Part shown: positions 1 through 4,683 of the stretch, in pieces
Layout of the letters: every line of letters begins with the position of its first letter
Numbering within the stretch: the stretch's first letter is position 1
Assembly: GCA_030628785.1 (NCBI GenBank)
Contig: DAOVQI010000219.1
Span: 1 to 5,965, forward strand
From: Bacteroidota bacterium
GTDB lineage: Bacteria > Bacteroidota > Bacteroidia > Bacteroidales > VadinHA17
Length of the DNA: 5,965 bases
Reading direction: 5' to 3'
Made by a program: the position numbers and the translations under genes
The notes under the pieces: model-generated
What the model saw: the letters and a program-made list of their open reading frames with translations, nothing else
Told to the model about the DNA's origin: nothing
The model's database searches: none

Positions 1-749
1 AAAGGCAGATCTTCAATAACAATCTTTCTCACGGTTGTATCCAGGGTTGCAAAGAGTTTGTTTTCTGCGAAAATATTTGTCTTGCTCAGAATATTCATCA
101 GCGTGGATTTACCAACATTGGTATACCCCACAAGAGCAACCCTGACTAGTTTCCCGCGGTTTTTTCTCTGAATTGACTTCTGTTTTTCAATTTTAACCAT
201 CTGCTCTTTGAGCCTTGCTATTTTATCCCGGATGATTCTTCGATCGGTCTCAATTTCGGTTTCTCCCGGACCTCGTAAGCCTATACCTCCTTTTTGTCTC
301 TCAAGGTGTGTCCACATTCCGGTAAGTCGTGGAAGTAAGTATTGATATTGAGCTAATTCAACTTGTGCCTTTGCATGAGCGGTTTTTGCCCTCCTGGCAA
401 AAATATCAAGAATAAGGTTAGTCCGGTCCAGGATCCTGCTGTTTAGAACCTTTTCTATATTTCTTATCTGGCTGGGTGAAAGTTCATCGTCAAAAATGAC
501 CAGATCAATTTTGTTTTCTTTTACAAAATTTTCAATTTCATTCAACTTTCCTTTACCAACAAAAGTTTTTGGATTTGGCACTTCCAGGTGTTGTACAAAT
601 TTGTGTACTGGTTCTGCGCCGGCAGTTTCTGTTAAAAAAGCTAATTCGTTGAGGTATTCCTTTATTTCGTATTCGTTCTGTTCCTGGTTAAATAAGCCAA
701 TCAATACGGCTAATTCTCTCTTCGGTCTTGTTACTAAGGGCTCTGTCAT
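1..749 (-). CDS. hflX: GTPase HflX, 5' part only (C-terminus beyond window edge)
   Basis: HflX is a cytoplasmic GTPase that binds the 50S subunit and splits stalled or stressed 70S ribosomes. The 249 complete codons visible cover the HflX N-terminal domain, the linker helices and the first third of the G domain. Diagnostic motifs are PNPKTFVGKGK (residues 58-68), FDDELSPSQIRN (86-97), the glycine-rich loop GGIGLRGPGETE (154-165) followed by ETDRR, and the Walker A/G1 motif GYTNVGKST (208-216). The switch I segment FATLDTT lies at 233-239. The G3, G4 and G5 motifs lie outside the window; family members are about 370-430 residues, so roughly 40 percent is missing. The ATG at 749 is the first start after an in-frame stop. 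It is preceded by a long Shine-Dalgarno-like sequence, AAGGAGGTGAT, that ends 11 bases upstream. The lipoprotein gene lies 98 bases upstream on the same strand, but a separate promoter element is visible between them. Confidence 0.96.
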   Translation of the reverse strand, partial: MTEPLVTRPKRELAVLIGLFNQEQNEYEIKEYLNELAFLTETAGAEPVHKFVQHLEVPNPKTFVGKGKLNEIENFVKENKIDLVIFDDELSPSQIRNIEKVLNSRILDRTNLILDIFARRAKTAHAKAQVELAQYQYLLPRLTGMWTHLERQKGGIGLRGPGETEIETDRRIIRDKIARLKEQMVKIEKQKSIQRKNRGKLVRVALVGYTNVGKSTLMNILSKTNIFAENKLFATLDTTVRKIVIEDLP

Positions 750-798
750 AGACGGATTAAATCACCTCCTTCTCCTGTGTTATTCTGCAGATATATTA

Positions 799-806
799 CA
801 AAGATA
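799..806 (-). promoter_or_regulatory. Probable hflX promoter, -7 element
   Basis: On the minus strand this reads TATCTTTG, a perfect match to the Bacteroidota -7 consensus TAnnTTTG. It would put the transcription start near 792 and give a leader of about 43 bases. There is no TTTG 19-21 bases upstream, so the -33 half is weak. Transcription from the lipoprotein gene may also read through, because I see no terminator between the two genes. Confidence 0.4.
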
Positions 807-847
807 GTGAATTGTTTCGCCATAGGCTCCGTGAAATGATTATTAAC

Positions 848-2017
848 TTAGTGGATATACCGACGATTCCTGTATAAGATGTCCCTTATGGCTAGTTTTA
901 ACGTTTCACTACATTGAAAAATCATATCAAAATCATGAGGAAAAGGTACAGGATCACTTTCCACAATCTTCCTGGATTCGGAAGACAAAGCCCCTATATC
1001 TCCAATGGCTCTGGCTGAATGATGCTCAAAGAAGGTTTCTGCACCAATTGGATCTTTTTTCAATAGCCTCCTGGGGTTGGTTTGAATAATTTCAACATCA
1101 CCTTCAATATGAACCGACTTCTGCTGCACGGTTTCAATAACTGTACATGTTAATGTTTTATATTTCTTGAGTTTAATATCATTCCCCACTGAATCTTTCA
1201 TTACATTCCCATTCTTGTCAAGAATATACTGCCATCCGTCATCAATTTCTTTTTTTTCGATCCTGTCGGTTTCTTTAATCGACTCAGGAGATACATCAAT
1301 GATCTTAAGATTTATAAAAGAAAGATAATCGTAATCGATATTATCATCCAAATGCCGTGTATGGTATTCAACCCATTCACTGTTTAATCTTTGGTGATTA
1401 ATGGCTAAAAGGTCTTCCTCGAATTCCTTCGATAGCTTCAGGTGTGTTTTGTTCTCCACAGTTACCAGAACTCTGCTCATCCCTTTATATCTGGTTTCAG
1501 CTATTAAATCATCAATATTTTCATAGTCTCCCCAATATTCTTTTGCTTTTTGAAATTCATAATAAGCTTGCCTGTAGGACTCTTTTGTATTATTTTCCAT
1601 TATTTGTTTACCATGGGCAAAATAATATTCAGCAGCCTTTTGTTTGGCTTCAACAATTTCCCGATCATAATTAATGTATTCATAATTTATAGTCCTGATG
1701 GGCAATTTTAGCGGAAGCACTGTTCTCACTAAAGTCTGGCGGTTTTTCAGATGCGAATACAAAGTTAATACTTCATCCCATGAACCTGGATTTCCTTCTA
1801 ATCTCAGGAAATTGATCCGTTCAATGTTTTGCTCATTGGCAACATTATACGATCTGTCCAGAATGAGAATATCATCTTCACTACTTGGGTTTTTCCTCAG
1901 CTTTTTAACCGCTTTTTCAATGGCGGCATCATAATTACCCCGCTGCAATTGTTTTTTTGATGAACCACAACCGGATACGATTAACAGAACAAGAAAGAGA
2001 CGAATGAATTGTTTCAT
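848..2017 (-). CDS. Uncharacterised TPR-like lipoprotein
   Basis: The 389-residue protein starts with a lipoprotein signal peptide: K2 and R6, a hydrophobic stretch 7-14, and lipobox VSGC with the acylated cysteine at C17. The residues after it (GSSKKQ) are basic, not the acidic surface-export signal known from some Bacteroidota, so a periplasm-facing lipoprotein is more likely. Residues 24-60 (GNYDAAIEKAVKKLRKNP core) and about 122-176 (AAEYYFAHGKQ and AYYEFQKAKEYW) look like degenerate tetratricopeptide helices. From about 182 on the sequence reads as strand-rich (VLVTVENK, LTCTVIETV, VHIEGDVEI), with a helical C-terminus. I do not recognise a characterised family, and I see no catalytic motif. 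It could be a scaffold or an envelope-assembly factor, but that is a guess. The leader before the ATG at 2017 is AT-rich with no ribosome binding site. The hflX gene follows on the same strand. Confidence 0.85.
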   Translation of the reverse strand: MKQFIRLFLVLLIVSGCGSSKKQLQRGNYDAAIEKAVKKLRKNPSSEDDILILDRSYNVANEQNIERINFLRLEGNPGSWDEVLTLYSHLKNRQTLVRTVLPLKLPIRTINYEYINYDREIVEAKQKAAEYYFAHGKQIMENNTKESYRQAYYEFQKAKEYWGDYENIDDLIAETRYKGMSRVLVTVENKTHLKLSKEFEEDLLAINHQRLNSEWVEYHTRHLDDNIDYDYLSFINLKIIDVSPESIKETDRIEKKEIDDGWQYILDKNGNVMKDSVGNDIKLKKYKTLTCTVIETVQQKSVHIEGDVEIIQTNPRRLLKKDPIGAETFFEHHSARAIGDIGALSSESRKIVESDPVPFPHDFDMIFQCSETLKLAIRDILYRNRRYIH

Positions 2018-2048
2018 TTTTAAAAAGTAGTTTAAAAAAAAGGTTCAA

Positions 2049-2056
2049 CTAAAGTA
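2049..2056 (-). promoter_or_regulatory. Possible lipoprotein-gene promoter, -7 element
   Basis: The minus strand reads TACTTTAG, seven of eight consensus positions of TAnnTTTG counting the two free bases. It lies about 32 bases before the ATG at 2017. No TTTG sits at the expected -33 distance. Support is weak, but the tonB terminator just upstream implies that this gene needs its own promoter. Confidence 0.25.
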
Positions 2057-2095
2057 AATAATAATAGGAATAATTCCTAATCAACACCGACTTTC

Positions 2096-2125
2096 AAAAA
2101 AAAACCCTGATCAAGAATCAGGGTT
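2096..2125 (-). terminator. Rho-independent terminator of the TonB-family gene
   Basis: On the minus strand a perfect 9-base-pair stem (AACCCTGAT / ATCAGGGTT, plus positions 2117-2125 and 2103-2111) with a 5-base loop TCTTG runs directly into nine U residues (2096-2104). It lies 19 bases after the stop codon at 2144 and separates tonB from the lipoprotein gene. Confidence 0.85.
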
Positions 2126-2143
2126 CGATAGAAAATCTATTTT

Positions 2144-2830
2144 TTATTGCAGTACAAAATTAATCGGGATTGTATAAGCTACTCTTACTGGTTTACCTCT
2201 TTGTTTCCCCGGAGTCCATTTTGGAGAAGACTTCACTACCCTGATTGCCTCAGCATCAAGAGCAGGATCAACTCCACGGCTTAATGTAACATTACCCATC
2301 TTACCGTTAGTCTCAATAACAAACATAATATACACTCGTCCACTGATACCATTTTCTGCGGCAATTTCAGGATACTTCAGATGTTCTATTATCCATGTCC
2401 GGAATTTTTCTACAGTTCCACCTCTAAAACCAGGCATGTCTTCCACAATGTAAAAAATGGGAGCTTCTTCTTCCTCTTCATCTGCCACATCAAAATCAAT
2501 AATCTCCACCTCCGTCTCCAAATCAATTTCAGCATCTTCGAGGGTTAATTCATCTTCAAGATCAACATCATCTTCAACAACTTCAAAAGTTTCAATTACT
2601 TTTGGTGGCTCAGGTGGTTTTTGAGGTTCAGGCTGTTCCTGACGAGTAATAGGAATGATTTCTTCTTCGATTTCTTCATTGATACCCGTATCAAACCCAC
2701 TTTTTGACAAGCCTGTGCTTGTCCATTCAAATGCAATGAGAATTATCGACAGTACAATAACTAGTCCCAATTGGAAAAATATAGCTTTTCTCTTTTCCAG
2801 ATCAACTTCCGGATTTTTCTTTAGTTCCAT
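2144..2830 (-). CDS. TonB-family energy transducer
   Basis: TonB proteins carry proton-motive energy from an ExbB/ExbD complex in the inner membrane to TonB-dependent receptors in the outer membrane. The 228-residue product has the full layout. A short basic cytoplasmic N-terminus (with EKRK at 12-15) precedes a single membrane helix at about 16-35. A proline- and glutamate-rich segment follows at 64-77 (QEQPEPQKPPEPPK), then a very acidic linker at 86-122. The TonB C-terminal domain is at about 138-228, with LKYPEIAAENGISGRV (151-166), FVIETNGKMGNV (170-181), DAEAIRVVKSSPKWTPGKQ (192-210) and the final strand YTIPINFVLQ. The acidic rather than lysine-rich linker differs from E. coli TonB. 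No exbB, exbD or receptor gene is in the window, so the partner system is unknown. A promoter and a terminator flank the gene, so it appears to be monocistronic. The leader has no Shine-Dalgarno sequence. Confidence 0.95.
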   Translation of the reverse strand: MELKKNPEVDLEKRKAIFFQLGLVIVLSIILIAFEWTSTGLSKSGFDTGINEEIEEEIIPITRQEQPEPQKPPEPPKVIETFEVVEDDVDLEDELTLEDAEIDLETEVEIIDFDVADEEEEEAPIFYIVEDMPGFRGGTVEKFRTWIIEHLKYPEIAAENGISGRVYIMFVIETNGKMGNVTLSRGVDPALDAEAIRVVKSSPKWTPGKQRGKPVRVAYTIPINFVLQ

Positions 2831-2851
2831 TTTACTTGATTTTTAATGCCC

Positions 2852-2882
2852 TAAAAATAATGAATTCTATAGTTTTTTCAAA
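2852..2882 (-). promoter_or_regulatory. Bacteroidota-type promoter of the TonB-family gene
   Basis: Read on the minus strand: -33 TTTG (2879-2882), a 19-base spacer, and -7 TATTTTTA (2852-2859), which matches TAnnTTTG except for the last base. The predicted transcription start is near 2845, leaving a leader of about 15 bases before the ATG. The same pair of boxes with identical spacing appears before the racemase gene. Confidence 0.5.
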
Positions 2883-3091
2883 TTATTCCTGTATTGAATG
2901 GATAAAATTAATGTATTTTCTGGTTTTGATCAAGATTCAGAACAATTTTTTATGACTAAAAATAATAAAGTAAACCTCTTTACAAGTAAAATTCAGCAAA
3001 AATCGAACCAAATGATTTAATTTTCAATACATTTTGAATACTTATCTGATAAAAAAACGTAAATATGATCAGGTTTATTTTACATTTTTTC

Positions 3092-3099
3092 TACTTTTG
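3092..3099 (+). promoter_or_regulatory. Probable tRNA-Ala promoter, -7 element
   Basis: TACTTTTG is a perfect TAnnTTTG match and lies 28 bases before the tRNA 5' end, giving a short leader of about 22 bases. There is no clear TTTG at the -33 position; the region there reads GATCAGG. The rest of the 2831-3127 gap holds only the divergent tonB promoter and AT-rich sequence without an ORF. Confidence 0.5.
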
Positions 3100-3127
3100 C
3101 ATTCGCCGGAAAAACAGTTATGCTATT

Positions 3128-3203
<76 letters not shown>

Positions 3204-3206
3204 TTC

Positions 3207-3247
3207 GCTCACCGAAGCCTTGGCGTAGGTGAGCTTCGCTTTTTTTT
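3207..3247 (+). terminator. Terminator-like palindrome behind the tRNA
   Basis: A perfect 7-base-pair stem GCTCACC / GGTGAGC (3207-3213, 3228-3234) is followed by TTCGC and eight T residues (3240-3247). An overlapping stem CGAAGC / GCTTCG (3213-3218, 3233-3238) lies closer to the T tract and competes with the first. Either could terminate the tRNA transcript. The distance between the main stem and the T tract is longer than in a textbook terminator. Confidence 0.55.
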
Positions 3248-3305
3248 ATAAACAAACTTTATTGCTCCATTTAGCTTTTTGAATCTTAATATTCGGTGAG
3301 CTTCG
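3228..3305. repeat. 11-base direct repeat GGTGAGCTTCG, two copies
   Basis: GGTGAGCTTCG occurs at 3228-3238 and again at 3295-3305. In addition, TTCGGTGAGC at 3292-3301 is the exact reverse complement of 3207-3216. The stretch between tRNA and nuclease remnant is therefore built from related palindromic units separated by AT-rich sequence, and the GC-rich units stand out from their surroundings. Confidence 0.7.
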
Positions 3306-3321
3306 GTGGACACAGTCCACC
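3305..3321. repeat. Small palindrome before the nuclease remnant
   Basis: GGTGGAC and GTCCACC form a perfect 7-base-pair hairpin with a 3-base loop ACA, starting on the last base of the second GGTGAGCTTCG copy. It ends 16 bases before the ATG of the GIY-YIG remnant. No T tract follows on the plus strand, so it is not an obvious terminator; it could be a translation- or transposition-related structure. Confidence 0.6.
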
Positions 3322-3337
3322 AATAAAAAATTTCGTT

Positions 3338-3421
3338 ATGTGGTATGTTTACATCCTAAGATGCAATGACGGCTCATATTATACTGGTTGTATCAACGAC
3401 TTGAAAACCAAAGTCAATCAC
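3338..3421 (+). pseudogene. 5' remnant of a GIY-YIG (URI-type) nuclease gene
   Basis: From the ATG at 3338 the reading frame gives MWYVYILRCNDGSYYTGC, then NDLKTKVNH. This is the start of small single-domain GIY-YIG proteins of the UvrC/URI type: the family's WYVYIL first strand and the YYTG strand that stands for the YIG half of the motif. Intact members are about 80-95 residues and continue through a conserved arginine helix and an EK-containing catalytic helix. Here homology stops after about 28 codons, where the frame enters antisense sequence of the ThuA-like gene and ends at 3496 without the catalytic glutamate. It is therefore a truncated, inactive fragment. Its last eight bases overlap the stop end of the neighbouring gene. 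Confidence 0.75.
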
Positions 3422-4235
3422 GATAAGCGGGTTGAACCCATTTTTCTTCAGGACCATATTTGCTTTCAGCAGCCCAGACAATGCCTCGTTTGGTAATTTC
3501 CAGTGCCTCCGGCACATTGAAATCCACTGCCTGGTGGCCAAGGGAGTTATAGAATACACGTCCCTTGCCATACATTTTTTTCCATACAACCGGTACTACA
3601 CAGCCATCTATCCAGTCAGCATGGTCACCGTTAAAGGTTGTTGTGGCAAGAACTTTTACATTAGGATCAACATGCATATAATACTGTTCGGAGCGCATAT
3701 TAAAATCGGAAATACCTTTAGTAACCGGATCGTTATGATCAACAATATTAACTTTATAGTCTATGACACCACCGGGATGTGCAACCCATTGTCCGCCTAT
3801 CATAAACTGATATTCAGTATTCTGGCGAAATGAATCAGCCAAACCACCATGCCATCCGGCTATTCCAACACCGCTTCTAACAGCCTGAAGCAGCGCTCTT
3901 TCCTGCTCTCTGGTAATTGTCCCCATTGTCCAAATCTGAATTATCAGGTCCACCGAATTCATCAGATCCTGGTTGAGGTAGATATCCAATGTGTCTGAAA
4001 TAGTAACTGTAGCTCCCTGCTTTTCAATCCATGGTGCGAAGATATCAACACACTTCCTGGGCTCATGTCCATCCCAACCACCCCAAACCATCAAAACTGA
4101 TTTATCCTGAAGAGAAGGTGTCTTTGATTTCCCATACTGAGTCTGACCCAATATTTTGGTCGATAACAAAGTGGCGGCACTTGTTATAACCATTTTTTCC
4201 AGAAAGGATCTTCTGCTAATTGTACGATGGTTCAT
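3414..4235 (-). CDS. Tat-exported ThuA-like domain protein
   Basis: The 273-residue product begins with a twin-arginine signal: SRRSFLEK at 7-14, then the hydrophobic stretch MVITSAATLL (15-24), with likely cleavage around residue 30. It should leave the cytoplasm folded. The rest matches the ThuA-like family (class I glutamine-amidotransferase-like fold, named after trehalose utilisation in rhizobia; in Bacteroidota usually linked to sugar or glycan breakdown). Markers are VLMVWGGWDGHEP (48-59), GIAGWHGGLADSF (124-136), GGQWVAHPGG (147-156), EQYYMHVDP (183-191), and VVWKKMYGKGRVFYNSLGH (216-234). The turn where amidotransferases carry their nucleophilic cysteine reads AGWHGG, so glutaminase chemistry is not expected. 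The exact reaction and substrate are unknown for most of the family. The start at 4235 places the Tat motif correctly; there is no Shine-Dalgarno sequence. The gene diverges from the racemase gene, and its 3' end meets the nuclease remnant. Confidence 0.92.
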   Translation of the reverse strand: MNHRTISRRSFLEKMVITSAATLLSTKILGQTQYGKSKTPSLQDKSVLMVWGGWDGHEPRKCVDIFAPWIEKQGATVTISDTLDIYLNQDLMNSVDLIIQIWTMGTITREQERALLQAVRSGVGIAGWHGGLADSFRQNTEYQFMIGGQWVAHPGGVIDYKVNIVDHNDPVTKGISDFNMRSEQYYMHVDPNVKVLATTTFNGDHADWIDGCVVPVVWKKMYGKGRVFYNSLGHQAVDFNVPEALEITKRGIVWAAESKYGPEEKWVQPAYRD

Positions 4236-4288
4236 AATTATCAGCTTTCAATTTTAATTTAATATCAACTTTTCCAAATTCTGTTTTC

Positions 4289-4319
4289 ACAAGATAGAAA
4301 ATAAACTTCCAAAAACAAA
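4289..4319 (-). promoter_or_regulatory. Promoter of the ThuA-like gene
   Basis: On the minus strand: -33 TTTG (4316-4319), a spacer of exactly 19 bases, and -7 TATCTTGT (4289-4296), which keeps the TAnnTT core of the Bacteroidota consensus. The predicted start near 4282 leaves a leader of about 47 bases. Confidence 0.45.
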
Positions 4320-4451
4320 TCTCAACCGAACGAAGTGAGCTCATGAACACCTTTGAAATATTTTTCTTGTGAATAAATAAATTACAATTTTCTAAATCCC
4401 AATGTTTCAAACAGTTTTGAATTTTAAACATTGTTATTTGGAGTTTGCCTG

Positions 4452-4499
4452 CCCCGTGAAATAAATCGAAGATTTAATGCGAAGCATTATTTCACGGGG
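4452..4499. repeat. 48-base palindromic element, perfect three-way junction
   Basis: The outer arms CCCCGTGAAAT (4452-4462) and ATTTCACGGGG (4489-4499) pair over 11 bases without mismatch. The 26 bases between them divide exactly into two hairpins: AAATC-GAA-GATTT (4463-4475) and AATGC-GAA-GCATT (4476-4488). Every base is either in a stem or in one of two GAA triloops. The second hairpin contains GCGAAGC, known from DNA biophysics as an exceptionally stable mini-hairpin. An alternative fold extends the outer stem to 13 pairs at the expense of the inner ones. There is no T tract, so it does not look like a terminator. It resembles a dispersed REP-like element, but a single copy in the window cannot prove this. 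Confidence 0.85.
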
Positions 4500-4506
4500 T
4501 AAATAT

Positions 4507-4537
4507 TTTGTGATTTGTTTTTTGGAGCTTATTTTTA
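4507..4537 (+). promoter_or_regulatory. Promoter of the small ORF and racemase gene
   Basis: -33 TTTG (4507-4510), a 19-base spacer, and -7 TATTTTTA (4530-4537). Both boxes and the spacing are identical to those before the TonB-family gene. The predicted start near 4544 would give a transcript covering the ORF at 4573 and the racemase at 4684. The promoter begins only 8 bases after the palindromic element. Confidence 0.5.
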
Positions 4538-4572
4538 AATAATTAAACTTTATGGACAAACCCTAATTAATT

Positions 4573-4680
4573 ATGGCTCACAACTCAATCAAATCCGGTT
4601 ATTCCCGGTTACAGGCTCTTGCCAGCCAACAGGTGAAATCACGCTATCCGGAAGCCTTGATTAACCGCAAACAAAACTAA
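4573..4680 (+). CDS. Possible 35-residue leader peptide or gene remnant
   Basis: An ATG at 4573 opens a 35-codon frame starting MAHNSIKSGYSRLQALASQQ and ending in NRKQN with TAA at 4678-4680. Only the bases ACT separate this stop from the racemase ATG at 4684, close enough for translational coupling. The stretch is clearly richer in G and C than the surrounding AT-rich gap, as expected for coding or formerly coding DNA. The peptide is basic and polar, with no signal sequence or membrane segment. I do not recognise it. It could be a leader peptide, a small protein, or the surviving end of a decayed gene. An in-frame stop just upstream (4564-4566) limits it to this length. Confidence 0.4.
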   Translation: MAHNSIKSGYSRLQALASQQVKSRYPEALINRKQN

Positions 4681-4683
4681 ACT

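Larger units (their letters stand above)
4236..4683. other. 448-base divergent intergenic region
   Basis: This gap between the ThuA-like gene and the racemase gene holds a minus-strand promoter (4289-4319), the palindromic three-way-junction element (4452-4499), a plus-strand promoter (4507-4537) and a 35-codon ORF (4573-4680). The stretch 4320-4451 is AT-rich with only a short palindrome TGAGCTCA (4336-4343). An open frame on the minus strand there (4431 to 4216) has no recognisable protein and looks like the AT-rich phrases common in noncoding DNA. Confidence 0.7.

Noticed and set aside
496..807. Plus-strand open frame of 103 codons
   Set aside because: It lies antisense to the conserved N-terminal domain of hflX and its translation has no recognisable family.
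829..837. CCGTGAAAT, shared with the arm of the palindromic element at 4454-4462
   Set aside because: A 9-base match is expected by chance in a 6-kb window, and no matching second arm lies nearby.
2108..2940. Near-identical 14-mers (TGATCAAGAATCAG at 2108-2121, TGATCAAGATTCAG at 2927-2940) on either side of the TonB-family gene
   Set aside because: The first is explained by the terminator hairpin; the second lacks pairing and flanks, so one short match is not evidence for insertion repeats.
4216..4431. Minus-strand open frame of 71 codons upstream of the ThuA-like gene
   Set aside because: It overlaps the Tat start region and a well-spaced promoter, and its composition is that of AT-rich noncoding DNA; no homology is recognisable.
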